NCBI GenBank assembly: GCA_039654915.1
Contig: CM077594.1
Coordinates: 10,630,001-10,694,000, forward strand
DNA: 64,000 nt
From: Aquilaria yunnanensis
Taxonomy: Eukaryota > Streptophyta > Magnoliopsida > Malvales > Thymelaeaceae
Direction: 5' to 3'
The position numbers were made by a program, and so were the translations under genes. The notes under the pieces were generated by a model. That model was not told where the DNA came from. It made no database searches and saw nothing but the letters and a program-made list of their open reading frames with translations. Each line of letters begins with the position of its first letter. Within the stretch, counting starts at the first letter, position 1. Of the stretch, positions 47,330 to 59,659 are shown piece by piece.

Positions 47330-48720
47330 AGTCAACATTTTTTACCACAAAATTAACGTTTATCATCGGGAGCCAAATAAGCGCAGCAGAATTTAATCGA
47401 AATCTTCCAGGATCAAAATGAAACGGGGTAAACCGGGTGTTTAAAAATTTTCATACCCAATTCGATTGAGATATTTTGCCCAACTGTAGAGTCGAATAAA
47501 AAAACCTAAACAATTGACATGTTTAAACTCTCTATGGTATCCACACGAGCTTCTCGGGATCACCACACTTCCACCACGTCCCAGCAGATGCATTTCTCTT
47601 GCGCTCATAGTGTTAGCTTGCGTCTTCCAAGGAATTGCAAAAGAAGAATGCGGTTGTCCTCTTTGGGAGGCTAAGGCAAAAAGCTGCAAATTTCTCACTA
47701 GAAGTTGTATTTATAGTGAGACTCAACTTCTAGGCCTAATGGGTTTCAAAGCCCTAATCCAATTAGGTTTTAATTTCGGGCTTAATAATGGCTCAACTTT
47801 TGGGCCCATTATTAACACGAAATTATTATGAAATCATAACCCAAATATTTAGCTCATGTACTCTAATAATCTAAATAGCTCCATGTGTGCGACCAAATAG
47901 GCTCTTACCACATTGGCAATGATCATAAATCACATTTATGATCATAAGCAATGAACGGTGTCTAGCAACACATTATTGCTACCCAAGTGACAAGATTGTC
48001 GATGATTCGACTAAAATTTTATAATCATTACTCATATATGTCATTGTCTCTTTGTCCAAGATCTCAAGACTAAGCACGAGACATGGAATATGTCACTCTT
48101 GTATAGCCCAATCTTTGATTTCTTGATTATCGAGTAAACTAACCAAAATTGATGACATTGATATCGTATATCAACTCATCCGAGCATGGCCATGCATTTT
48201 CTAAATCTCACTCTATCAAGGGGTCCGAAGATATCACTTTCGTTACATAGGAGAGACAAATCCCATCTTGATCATACAAATCTCTCTGCATGATATGTGA
48301 TATACCCAATGACCTCCTTCAAGTTCACTCAGGTACGAGCAACAAAGGAAAGTATCAAAGTATATGACTCACATGTAGGGAACTTTGATGACCTTAGGTC
48401 AAAGGACTACATATATCATGACTACTGTGATAATCACTTATGACACTCATATAATGATCCATGTAGCATTCTTATGATGGGTTGGTCCAGTACACAAGTT
48501 CTTCAATTTGTACCCATATGTAGACTGTATATCTCATATTAGTCTCTACATATGCTAGTCATTATGTATTATTGTAACCCGTTCCACAATAATACTAGAC
48601 CAGGGACTTTTGAGAATATTATTATTTTAGAGTTGCAATTATGTTTATTACGTTACGCAGAAATAAAACAACAAACATAATTACTGGATTAATGTTTTAC
48701 TAAAATATCAGGACTCAATG
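47330..48720 (-). mobile_element. Probable LTR-derived sequence with a minus-strand TATA box
   Basis: This is a long non-coding block of uniform, moderate GC. On the minus strand a TATA box (CACTATAAATACAAC, rc of 47705-47720) sits in the position expected of an LTR promoter, with about 1 kb of upstream U3-like and 370 bp of downstream R-U5-like sequence. The open frames inside it have no domain. I could not fix the TG and CA ends or a target-site duplication, so the limits are approximate. Confidence 0.45.
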
Positions 48721-49315
48721 TGTAAAAAATACAATCATCTCATGATTGGCTTTGGGGTACAACACTGCACTAGAATTGGTTCAAAAGCACAACGCACTAA
48801 TGTGTGTTTATACCATGGGGGGTGCTCCTTTTTGCTCATGCTCTAGCATGATGTGAACTTACAAAGAAGGAAGGTGTGTTTGCATTACACTAGGTCTTTT
48901 TTTTTTTATGTTCCTTCTTTCTTCTCCCCTAGCCATCCATCTATCTCTTCTTTGCCTACTAAGCCTTCCAACTTGTCATTTTGTTCTTCTCGATCCATAG
49001 ATGCATGACACATGTACAATATCCATAGACACACACTAAGAACTAACTAAATAGTGCTAATTTGAGCACAATGGAGGGAGAAAAATAAATCTAAATCAAA
49101 CACTTATCACTAGCATTGCCTAATTTCACTTAAACACTTTAATTTCATCAAATGATGGTTAGGATTCTTGAAAAATTTCAAAACCGTATTTTCCTAAATG
49201 CTTAATTTCATTGGTTTAAAGTAAAATTGGTTAACCCACCCATGGGGTTATTATTCTTAGATCCATACTGTATGAAACTTACCTATTTTCCTTTGACTTG
49301 CACGCTTGGTGGTGG
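48721..49315. other. Intergenic, nothing recognised
   Basis: No supported gene. A T-run lies at 48898-48907. Confidence 0.35.
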
Positions 49316-50002
49316 TTGGAGAGGATGAGACTGTGGTAGATGTGAAAATAGTGGCTAGATAGTTAGATAAAAAAGTTTCAAGATTTCTAAGTAAAGCAAA
49401 AACTTTCAAGGGTTAAAACTAACTTTTCCCCATTTCTTATGCAATGTTTTTTAGTTATAATTATTGACTTTTATTTACTATTAACTGAGTAAATAAGGTT
49501 AATTAAAAAATAATTCATATATAATATTTTTTCATTTATTTCATTTTTTTTAGAATATATATATTTTACAGTTTTATTTATCTTTAAGACCTACAAAAGT
49601 AAGCATTATCAGTATTTAATGAATTTTTATAAAGTGTATTATAATTTGTAGAATGATTACAGATGAACTATCATGTTTTCATCTTATGATTAATAGTTTT
49701 TAGGTATTATTCAATTAAAGTTTAGAATAAGAATCTTTGTAATGAAAATTTGAATTTTAGTGAGACAAAATTAAATTAATGACTCAATTAATATAGAAAA
49801 ATAATATTAAGGATGAAAATTTTTCATTAGCCTGATAATCCCATGCTCATGTGGTGTTTTCCATAAAAAAAATGTTTTTCATCAAGAAAAGGATGAAGAT
49901 GTAACATTTTTTACAAATTAAGGATCTACTACAAGCAATTGTCAGGTTAAGGGTGAGAATGAAACAATAATTAAAGGTAAGTATTATAAATGCAATTTAC
50001 CC
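49316..50002. mobile_element. Remnant of a family 1-like Mutator element (right part)
   Basis: The segment 49316-49430 matches, with gaps, the inner right arm of the element at 1219-2673 (AGATTTCTAAG, AGGGTTAAAA and following words). The block ends AATTTACCC at 50002, the terminus expected for this family. The left end was not found. Confidence 0.45.
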
Positions 50003-50138
50003 TAGATCTTAAACATTAATGCTTTATCTTTTGCCCTGCTCCATCTCCTTTTCTAGTTGACATGTTTATGGAAGAGTTACCCAGGACAGAAGTACGAAGA
50101 GAATTTGTTTGATTGTGGTTGTGACTTTGATGGTGTCC

Positions 50139-50607
50139 TGTGACGACTCAAGTCCAAAACCTATGCATAGAACACTTGCCCACATCATAAAAGCTATCTT
50201 TTAGAAAATGAGGAAGGTCAGGCAATCAAGCTCTATGACTTGGAATAATATATACATATCAGAAATTACATAGACTTCTCATGTAGGATATGGGGTTTCA
50301 CAATCTCCCCAACTTATATGCCTAATGTCCTCATTGGGCCACAAACAAATCTAGAAATTGAGCCCAGTAAGTGATGGATATGAACTATACATGGAATAGA
50401 CTGAACAGAATCAGGCCTCGACCCGTATAGAATCAGAAGTATGAGTCATACCATCATGGAATTGGGTTAGCTCTGATACTATTTGTGACAACCCAAGTCT
50501 AGAATCTATCCACAGAATATCTGCCTACACCATATAGGCTATCTTTTAGAAAAAGGATAAACGCTAAGTGATTAAGCTCCAAGACTTGGAGTAATATATA
50601 CATATCA
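50139..50607 (-). mobile_element. TRIM-like miniature LTR retrotransposon
   Basis: Two direct repeats of about 124 bp (50139-50261 and 50484-50607) are roughly 80% alike by eye. Both start TGTGACNACNCAAGTC and end ATACATATCA. They flank 222 bp of non-coding sequence. Read on the minus strand, the LTR ending GGGTTGTCACA is followed by AATAGTATCAGAGC, which matches a primer-binding site for initiator tRNA-Met (TGGTATCAGAGC) with small differences. No coding capacity exists. The 5-bp duplication is not visible. Size and layout fit a TRIM. Confidence 0.75.
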
Positions 50608-52341
50608 GCAAAAGAAGAATTTTTAGTGAGTGTTTGTCAGTTATTTTTAATGAACAAGTTACCTTTTTTTAAAATTTGAAAAGAGATTTGGATTTGATGG
50701 TTTGATTGAATATGAATTACTTTTGATTATTAAAAAGGATAGTTGATTATTGGGATTGTTTCAGACGAATTAGAAATAACTTTGGGGAGGTTTTGGTTGG
50801 GCATGGTGGAAATTGGAGAGTAGCAGAAGGTTCCAAATAGAAAAGAAAAAGAATTGAGTTTTTGGGTATAAATTGGGATAATAACTGTTTAGGTCCCTAT
50901 AGCTTATAGACGAGTTCATCGATATCCCACATTCTAAATGGTTACAGTTTGGTCACCGCGAAGCTTGTGGCTAATCGGGTTAAATACAATATTAGGCCCT
51001 AAGGTTTTTAACACCACTTCAGTGAATTTTTAGGTTTTAGACGTGTCCATTTGGGTCATTATCTATAAGTGATTTTGGTTTATTCCTTCAATTGATTATA
51101 TTTTGACATAAAATTCTGTATAATTATTTTAGGTGACTAAACAATTATTCTAGAAATTGGAAAGTTGCATTTTGAGGTAAATGGCTACTATCATTTCTAA
51201 AATTAAATTATTTTAATATTATGTGTATATATATTATTTCTTCAAAGTGTTAAGTTTTCCAACTTAGTAATTTTTCAATATTTTGATTTAAAGCTATTTT
51301 GTATTAAATTAATTTTCAATCAGAATAAGAGTTTTCAAATATATGTCTTATTATGAAATTGTTTTTCAATTGTTTTATTAATTTACTTATTTATCTGCTT
51401 ATTCGAATTTCATCTCATTCATGCAATATATTGTGTTTGATTAAATAAGCTGGGATCAGGTATGTTTCGATTGTGATATTTTATATTAAAATTTTATAAC
51501 AATTGTAATGCTCTAAATTTTTATACAAACTCCGTTTTTGTGGGTGTTGATTCTGTGCTTGTACTACTGGGAAAGTGTAGTTCTGGACCCTCCGCATGGG
51601 GTATTCCGTTCTATTCTGTTTTGCAGTGCACTATTTTTAGAACTAGTCATTCCTGGTCCTCGATTGTTAGCGATTCTTAAATGATTCTGGACGCACTATA
51701 TCGATTTAAGTATAATCACAGTGATCACCCTACTCACTTTGCTCTGAATTTCTGTTTTGTCATTCTGCTCTGAATTGCTCTGTTTTGATTAATGATTTTT
51801 ATTTACAAATATTATTTATTTGGTTCTCAAAATTGTTATTATATTGATTATGTTTTGACCCTTCAAATAATTTCTGCTGAAATTTATGTTATTATTTTAT
51901 AAGAATTATTTCTGCTTGATTTCTATATATTTTTGTATATTATATTTCTATTTTCAAAATTTGCAACTTGCTTAGTATTTGTGCTCACCCCGTTTTCACC
52001 CCTCACATAGATAAGGAGTAGTTCGAGTTAGCTAGTGGGAGCGACTATAAGACAAATTGTAGTTCAAGATAGTTAAAAATATTTTATTAGTACTATTATT
52101 AGAAATTTATTTATGTTTGGAAAACTCTTTGGATTTTGTTCCGTTCCTTATAGCTTTGATATTGTATGAATTATGTTTCAATTTAAAGGATTGTAGTTGC
52201 TTGGCTATTTATTTTCAAAGGTTGAATATTATAAGTTTGGAATTATTTGGAATAAGTTACATGCTTAGGGGAAATTTTGTTTCTTGAGTAGACGGTATGT
52301 TATCGTTCCAAAACTCTTAGTGTGGGTTTTGGGATGTGACA
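50608..52341 (+). mobile_element. Decayed LTR-like sequence
   Basis: Phrases typical of plant Ty3 LTR ends appear: GTGCTCACCCCGTTTTCACC near 51980 and a final GGTTTTGGGATGTGACA ending at 52341. A TGTAATGCTCTAAA start near 51504 would give an LTR of 838 bp with TG...CA ends. No target-site duplication or coding frame was found. The region 50883-51100 (GTCCCTATAGC, then GGTCACCGCG) may belong to the same element or to another. Confidence 0.4.
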
Positions 52342-52937
52342 TATCTACTGACACATGACCAACAATCCCCACTTTTGACGTGAGCACACAAATAGGACCC
52401 TATCAACTTCATCTAGCTACGACTCTAGAAGATTATCATGGGAATTTCTACGGTGGCAACTCTCCATGGCTGTCTCTGTCTCTTACATGCACCAGGACAA
52501 TAATTTACGAATCTTATTACACATCTAGAGCTGTTGTGGATCGCTGAGCCAGAGAACTAGCTGCTGAATTGGTGGTGGGCCTGGGGGCCGCGAAGAAAGG
52601 CTCAGCCTAAATGCTTACACATACAGAATCCGTAGAAAATCTTACTGGAATCTCATCTCACTGCATGCTCCCTAGCTAGAATGTTTCGTGCGCTGATGAA
52701 AGCAAACACACTTTTCTAGCAAATAAAGCAAACACTTGTTGGCTCCTTTCATTTAATTAATCACATAATTCATATACATAATATAATTCCTATAATCCTA
52801 TACTCTGAAAGCTATGGGAGGTTGAAATTTTATCAACAGTGACGTTTACTGTTGATGAATAGTGCCTGTTACTTTTTCCACTTGCTCTTTTTTAAGGAGA
52901 TCGCTGTTGTTTTTTGAGTTTGGTTGCTGCTGGAAAA

Positions 52938-53169
52938 GGCAATCAACTTTTTCACCGTTGCTATCTTTTGGTTCACTCTTTTTCACGTTTTGTTTGGCTT
53001 AAATGCTTTTTCGGTCCTTGAAGTGCTGCTCTTTCCCATTTCAGTCTCTATTAGGAAAGACAATGACCTTTTTAAGGGTCGCTATTGCTATTTGTCCGGT
53101 TCACTCGTTTTGTGTGACTTATATGCTTTTTTAGTCCTTGAAGTGCTGCTCTTTCCCCTTTCAGTCTCT
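52938..53169 (+). repeat. Tandem duplication of about 120 bp
   Basis: The segment ending TCCTTGAAGTGCTGCTCTTTCCC at about 53040 recurs, diverged, ending at about 53160. Both copies start near GGCAATCAACTTTTT / GACAATGACCTTTTT and contain GGTTCACTC and TTTGTNTGNCTTANATGCTTTTT. Confidence 0.75.
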
Positions 53170-53987
53170 AAATTCTATCTGTTTTCTGTTTTGGGCTCAA
53201 ACATAATACTTAGAGTCTTTCTATTTGCTCTTTTGATTTCCAACTGTTTTTATGTTATTTTTTTTATTATTATCTTCTAAAACAAAACCTTGGTCATTGC
53301 CTTTATTTGTCTTTTGTCATGGATTGAGCTGATCGGCTTTGACCATTTTTTCTTCTGTTCTTTTTTCTTTTTTGGTACCATTTACTAAATTAATAGTTAA
53401 ACCCTTTTATTAAACCCTTAATATCTAAATCTTTCTATTTCTTCTATTGGTCCCCAAACCTTTTCTTGTTGTTTTCTTCAATACTATTTTCTAAAATAAA
53501 ATTTTCTTGTCATTTTTCTTCATTACTATTTTCTAAAATAAAATTTTAGTCACTATGATATGTCCAAGTTTTTGTATGATTTTGGTTGATTTGGCTTTGT
53601 CCAATTTTTTTTCTTTTCTTTTTTTCCCTCTGTTAAGTCAATGGTTAAATAGTTAATGCTTGAAGTTTTTCCATTTGCTCTCATTCCCATAGCTTTTTTT
53701 ATTAATTTTTTTTTATATCAAATCATTAGACTCCGCTTTTAGTCACTAAAATCTCACGGGTAACTTCACCATATTATTTCTATATTTTTAAAACAAAATT
53801 TAGGTGCTATGATTTGTTTGCTTTTCGGTATATCAAGTTTCACTATTCATTCAATAGTAATAAAATTTCAGGGCAAAGGCTTCGCACAAAAAATTGCAGT
53901 GTATCAAACCCAGTTCAATAGTTTGCTCAAAACAGAAAAATAGAACTACAAAATTGTGCCTAAAATACTAGTCTTTGCTTTTTTTTT

Positions 53988-54013
53988 GGGGGGGGGGGGG
54001 GGGGGGGGGGGGG
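53988..54013 (+). repeat. 26-nt homopolymer G run
   Basis: An uninterrupted run of G follows a T-run. Its true length is uncertain in any assembly. It could form a G-quadruplex. Confidence 0.9.
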
Positions 54014-54360
54014 TTGTCTTCAAACTTTCCTTTCTCACAATTGATTCCCAAATTTGCAATATTTCAATAATTATAAATATCGACATAAATAACTGTTGCA
54101 ACGGGCGGTCAATGAACCTCGTATATACATTATATATGAATACCTAGCTTTTACACAGACGGTCAAACCAGCACAACCGTCTCAGTTCATCCATGCCTGA
54201 CTAGCTACATACGTGTGTGGCCAACACAGCCTAAGTTCCTCATCCAAGAACACTGATCAGGAATGAACAAATTGTGAATTGGTTTTGCATTGGATCTGAC
54301 ACATTATAGTCAACTTCTAATTTTGTGACAAAACTAATAAAAAGAATATCAGCGGAAGTA

Positions 54361-57145
54361 CTATAGATCCCGACAGGTTTGGAAGCCGGTTCCATCTCTC
54401 AGATGACTCACCGACGTGGGACACAACCATTTCAGCACACTCGAGCCGAGTACCTGACCAGCAACAGCGGGAAATCAGATTACATGAAAAGATATGAAAT
54501 TTGAGTTGAGAGAGAGATATAGTAGACTGATGGATAGGATGGAGGAATACCGAAGTAATGTTTTGATAAGCATTAAGATCATATGGGTGTCTATAGGTTT
54601 GCCCAGATTTCCTAGCCAACCATGCTGCTCGAATTCCTTCGTAATACTGGTAAATACACCAATGTCAATATTTTTGGCCATCATCGAAATCATCAAGCAG
54701 TGTTTTTGTGAACTATGGAGATTGGATTTACCTCTATAGTGGTCATATTCCGACTGAGCAGGTAGATGTGCCAACCCAACAAAGTTCCAAGTGTTATAGA
54801 TAAAGCAAGCATTACTGCTCCCCAAGCAGCCTGCAAAGGATTTCAGTTTCATCCCCAAGATTCATATCAACGTCAGACATGCCAAAAGCATGATCTAGCC
54901 AAATTAACCAAACAAATAAAAGGAACTTCGAAACATTAATGTAAGAGTAGGCTGGCCTTTTCTTTTCTTTCTTTTCTGTTTTTTTTTTTTTCTTTAGATA
55001 AAAGTAAGAGGTCTTATGTTAAAATTTAGGAAAAAAGCTAGACCTTAGCTCAGGATGCTGACAACTTAGAATTAGCTGCAAAAGTCAGCCATCTCAGTGA
55101 TCCAACTGTTTGGTTATTGGAGACAACATTCGGAACTCATTTGAGAATTCATACGTATGAACTATGACAGAAATATTTTAGTCAAACATAAACAAAGTAG
55201 AGGGTAGCAAATATGTAAGTTTTCCTGTGCACTGTGTCCAAAGAATGACTCAACTAATCTGAAAATGGCCTTGAAGACTATGAAACACGTACTAAGCTAT
55301 GAATTTGGCCAGTACTCTCCTATCCATCACATGCAAATTTATGCAAATATGACCAAGACGATAACATATTGACACTTTGCCCTGGTTTTCTCATCACAAA
55401 TCATTTGATGAAAATCCAAACAAAGACATCATTTTGAACAGAGAAACAAAAGATTAAATGGAAAATGAGGGCATTGTGAATCAGCTTTACAATCACATGG
55501 AGCTAGATGGAAGCTTACATGGAAAAATCCAGATGGAAGGCTTTCAATGAGACTCGAGTCCCTTTGAAATGCACAGTAAACAATAAAGGCCTAGGTACAG
55601 CAAAGTAAGTCAAAATAAGAGTTATATGGCGAATACTGAACACGGGAAGGTGCTATTGCAACATACAAGAGAGTAGATGCTCCCCAATGTTGCATAAGTT
55701 ACGCAAACAAAAAAAGCCTTGTAGTTCCAATAGCCAACACAATTGTTTATCCACATACAATGATGGTCCTGACACCAAACAGAGGACATAATAAGTCTAG
55801 GGTTAAGCTCAAACAAGTGCAAACAAAATCACCAAGCTAAAATATCTAACCATCCTTAGAACACATCTTTTGCAGACACGACAATGATGAGCCCGAGGAG
55901 GCTTGAGCAGTGAGCACTTATCACACCGCTTTGCATGCTGAACCTGAAGAACCATTTACACATGAGAATTGGATTTTTCATTATTGGAAAAGCAACTCAA
56001 TTCTCATTACTTTGAACGATTGACCACTTTCAGTCCTTACAAAAAAAATTATATCGAAAGGCAGTACACTCACTGCAGTTCGCAGTCATCCAACGACGCA
56101 ATCTAGGGGTCATAGCACTTCAAAGATTTCAGACTGATTTTTGAAACTTTAGGTGTCATAAAAACATAACTTGAGAAGAAAGATCTTAAGTGAGGGCTAA
56201 CCAGCCATCGGAAATAACTTTTACTCCCTCCAACCAAAAGGCAATCCTGATACAACATACACATTGTCTTTATGTGTCAGAAGCTCTTCTATATTTACAA
56301 CAAACAGTTATTTTTAAATGGGTATATGATTTAGAAACATTAAGTAAAATTGGAAAAACATAACAATATTAGAAAGGATGCCATTCATTTTGGGACGCAA
56401 CAAATTCTGAAATGTGTCAAACATCACGGTACAGAGGGAGTATCAATCTTTTATATGACTAATCCAAGTTTGTCCGAACATAATACCACATCAGCCTTAC
56501 TAGTTGTAATATTATTTCTAGCCTTTCCATCAGGATCAGAGATGATCAGCTATGTGCTTCACTCTTATCACTAAACTCAACATTCTCAAATAGTTTGAGG
56601 GGGGAAAAATCCTTGACCAAACTACAGACATTTGAGAAAATCTATGCCCAAATGAAACTGCAACAAATTTCAGTTAACCAAGGGAACTAACTGATGTGCT
56701 CTCTTCTATGTTGACCGGCTAAATGAACATATTTGACTAACTTTGTTTTATCTTTTTTCTCAAAGAAAGGCCCTACCTGATGCATATTCCAGTACAGATT
56801 AAACAAATATACACGGACAAAGGGAAAGAGAAAAAAAAAAAAAGCACTGGGTATGAGGGTAAAAAAGCTCACATTTTTAAGCAAATCTTGATCCGAAGCA
56901 GAAGCCTGCTCAACATCAGGGGCGTAATTTGAAGGAATGCCACCTGGGTCAGTAAGAACACAAACCACGAAAGAGAAGAGACAGAGAGAAGCCAAAAGAG
57001 AGAAGATTGCAGAATTTAAGGACCCAGCTGAGCTCTGCAAACCAGCCCAAGCGTTAATGAATACGAAAACCGTGATGTAATAGACAAAACTCATCAAAGT
57101 AAACACGGCAAGGATTGGAATCGATAAGAATCTTTGCCACTTCAT
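54361..57145 (-). CDS. DHHC-type protein S-acyltransferase, PAT15-like
   Basis: This is a membrane palmitoyltransferase that attaches fatty acyl groups to Cys of target proteins through its DHHC cysteine. The coding exons on the minus strand are 57145-56873, 55943-55851, 55768-55667, 55590-55519, 54830-54732, 54646-54551 and 54453-54361. All exons are in phase 0 with GT/AG borders and together give 275 aa. The start MKWQRFLSIPILAVF begins transmembrane segment 1 (about 8-30). A second follows at about 45-66, then DPGGIP, the motif conserved in the family. Cysteine-rich residues 92-122 (CDKCSLLKPPRAHHCRVC) lead into DHHC at 123-126. Two more membrane segments follow, then TTIE (210-213) and ARKSGQTYRHPYDL. 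Exon 4 is the least conserved and its acceptor is the least certain. The family call is firm; the PAT15 assignment rests on the N-terminus and C-terminal motif. Confidence 0.93.
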
Positions 57146-57300
57146 TTGGGAAGATCTTGGGTCGAGGTCGAAGTCAATACAAGAATTAGCGACAGGAAAG
57201 ATCTTCGGTTTGTTCTGAACTAGTCACTTTGGTGGTTTGGGTTTGTTCGTTATTCAGCGTCCCTGGTGGCCTTGGGCTTTTATGCCGGTGGGCTGAATAA
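57146..57300 (-). promoter_or_regulatory. Probable 5' UTR and core promoter region of the PAT15-like gene
   Basis: This GC-richer stretch lies directly upstream of the ATG, with no other start in frame. No clear TATA box was seen. Confidence 0.35.
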
Positions 57301-58644
57301 CTTATATGGGCCTCTGACCTTGGGCCGCTCACTTCCAACGAAAAATCCGTTATCATGTTTCACAAGTACTGGTGAGCAAAATTATCCAAAGGAACCATAT
57401 ACAAATTATAAATACACAGACACACGCGCATAACATGATCTTTATTCAAGAAGATTAATATGCAGGACATTTGCCGTGCTTGTTCAGTGTGGACGGTTGC
57501 TTATATATGTTTGTAATAGTCGTAGCATGCAGCCGAGTTGGTAGTGTGTTTGAACATTCACCCCCACCAACAGGATTGAAGTTGTGCTTGTGTATTATGT
57601 ACCATTCTTTGTCAATTTGCAGTTTGATGCCTTCCAGATTTTAAAAAATAAGTAGATTTTCCCTTAGTTTTCTTTAGTATCTCTCTAATATTGAATACAC
57701 CTTGTACAAGCCTTTAAATATATATCTATATATATATGTGTGTGTTTGTGTGTGTGTATAAGTTTCTTTGTTGGATAATTTTGCTCACCACAACTTGCCA
57801 AACATATAAGATTGAGAATTGAAAAACAATATAGTACGTAAAGCAGCTAAAGCTATAATTCATCAGAATTTTTTGTGTTTATTTAGATCACTGGTGTGTG
57901 TAAACACACATAAACACACACACACACAAGTTCATGTTTTTACCTAGCTTATTGGCAAAGCACATTCAAGTTGTGTTAGAAAAAAAAAAACAAGAATGAT
58001 GGAAATGAATAAAAACTTTGAAACGTGAAATAATTTCTAATTTTCTAAAAACAATTATTCTGCTGGTATAAATTACTAGTAATATGCGTCAAATATACAA
58101 CAAAACTCCATATAAAATCTTTCACAAATTTGTTAAATGACTCATTTATATAGAAAAATAAAAAACACAATACTTCCCTGACAAACACATTATTTATGAA
58201 TATGTGTCTATTAGAATAGACACAATCAGTCATAAAGAAATGTGTTTCTAGCAATGGACACAATTGTTGAAAGAGACACAATTCTTTAAATTTTAATTAA
58301 TTTATGAAATTAATTAAATTTAAATAATCAAAATATATTTTTCATTTATGTGAAACTTAAAAACTAGATATGGAACTTAAAAAAGTTCTAACAATCCCCG
58401 CTTATTTGTAAGTTATACATTAGTTTTCTTGAGATGATGTATTAAAAGTACAAGAAGATATCTTTTGATTTGAACATTCAATTAGTGTATATATCTTAAA
58501 ATTCTAATGGAATTTTAGGTATAATGAAGATTTGAACTTTAACTTCTTTTATTATAATAGAATGCATAACACATAATACTCGTCAAAATTAAGATTTTTC
58601 TTTTGGATTAACACCACTATATATGACCTCGTGCTAATCTTATA
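57301..58644. other. Intergenic, nothing recognised
   Basis: (TA)n(TG)n tracts lie at 57719-57759 and inverted TGTGTGTAAACACACA-type repeats at 57895-57930. The rest is AT-rich with no gene. Confidence 0.4.
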
Positions 58645-58933
58645 CTCCCTCCGTCCCAATTTACTTGAAATGTATTCATTTTTTGGAAGTCTTAAAAGGT
58701 TGAAACATTTCCTTTTTTGGAAAAGTTTAAACAATTAAATAATCTTTTTACACGAAACCCAATAAAGATTATTTTTTTAATCTCCATTCAATCTCTCACT
58801 GCATAAAACCCAAAAAAGAATCTTTTTTTTAATCATTATTTAAACTTTTACTACATAAAAAAATAACACAAATTACATACACCTTAATCTCCATACCCAG
58901 ACAAATGTTTCAACTAAAATGGGACGGAGGTAG
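58645..58933. mobile_element. Stowaway MITE of a second subfamily
   Basis: The left end is CTCCCTCCGTCCC and the right end, reverse complemented, CTACCTCCGTCCC. TA flanks both sides (58643-58644 and 58934-58935). The 289-bp interior differs from the AT-rich family at 33521, so it is a separate Stowaway lineage. The termini are nearly canonical, which suggests a younger insertion. Confidence 0.9.
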
Positions 58934-58935
58934 TA

Positions 58936-59450
58936 TTTTGAAATATTTATAAAAAGTTATTCAATATTTTTAATTGAAGGGATACCATTTTAATATTACA
59001 TGGGAGAGTTTCACTATTTAACTTGTCCCAATTATTTATATACACAAATTTTGGTAACTCCATTAATTAATAGTCCTAACTCATCTTAAAAATTGCAGCA
59101 AATGTTTGTACTAACTTCAAGAATATTATACTTATCTGGTGTATACAAGCACATAACTATAAGTTGCTTTTCCTATTGTTGTTCGACCAATTTAAAGTTG
59201 AGTTCCTATTACAGGTACTTTTAGTGAGGATTTAAGTCTTATTTCTCTCATCATAGAGCAAAGCAAATCTTTACTAAATTATGTCCAAATTTTACATAAA
59301 TAATTGTGATCATTCTATGTTCAGTATCAATCACAGACACAATTATTTCATATACTAATATGTCTAGACTTTCTAGTACAAACTTCACTAGACACTTTAA
59401 ACAGATAGTAGTCTTAATATTGCAATAAAAGAAAATAGTTCAATTAGCCA
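58936..59450. other. Intergenic, nothing recognised
   Basis: AT-rich and without supported features. Confidence 0.35.
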
Positions 59451-59659
59451 GTGGTGGAACCAGAATTTTTGGTTTGTGGGGGCGAGCTTGGAGGAGAGTG
59501 ACTGCGTCGCGGTGAGGTAAAGCTGGAGAGTGGGACTAAGTCGTACTAATTCAAAGATAAGGGAGCAACTCATACGAGTTGAAAATGTTAGAGGAATAAT
59601 TGTGCATTTAGTCCATGTTGGAATAATTACTCATTTGATCCCCACTTTTTTTAGAGTCT

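Larger units (their letters stand above)
52342..54360. other. Intergenic region downstream of PAT15, no gene
   Basis: This is T-rich, mostly low-complexity sequence. The 118-codon frame at 52924-53280 arises from a duplicated T-rich segment and has no homologous look. A 26-nt G run lies at 53988-54013. Confidence 0.45.

Noticed and set aside
51504..52341. Definite LTR with TG...CA ends
   Set aside because: The ends fit, but the flanking 5-mers (ACAAT and TATCT) do not match. It is kept only as a low-confidence LTR-like block.
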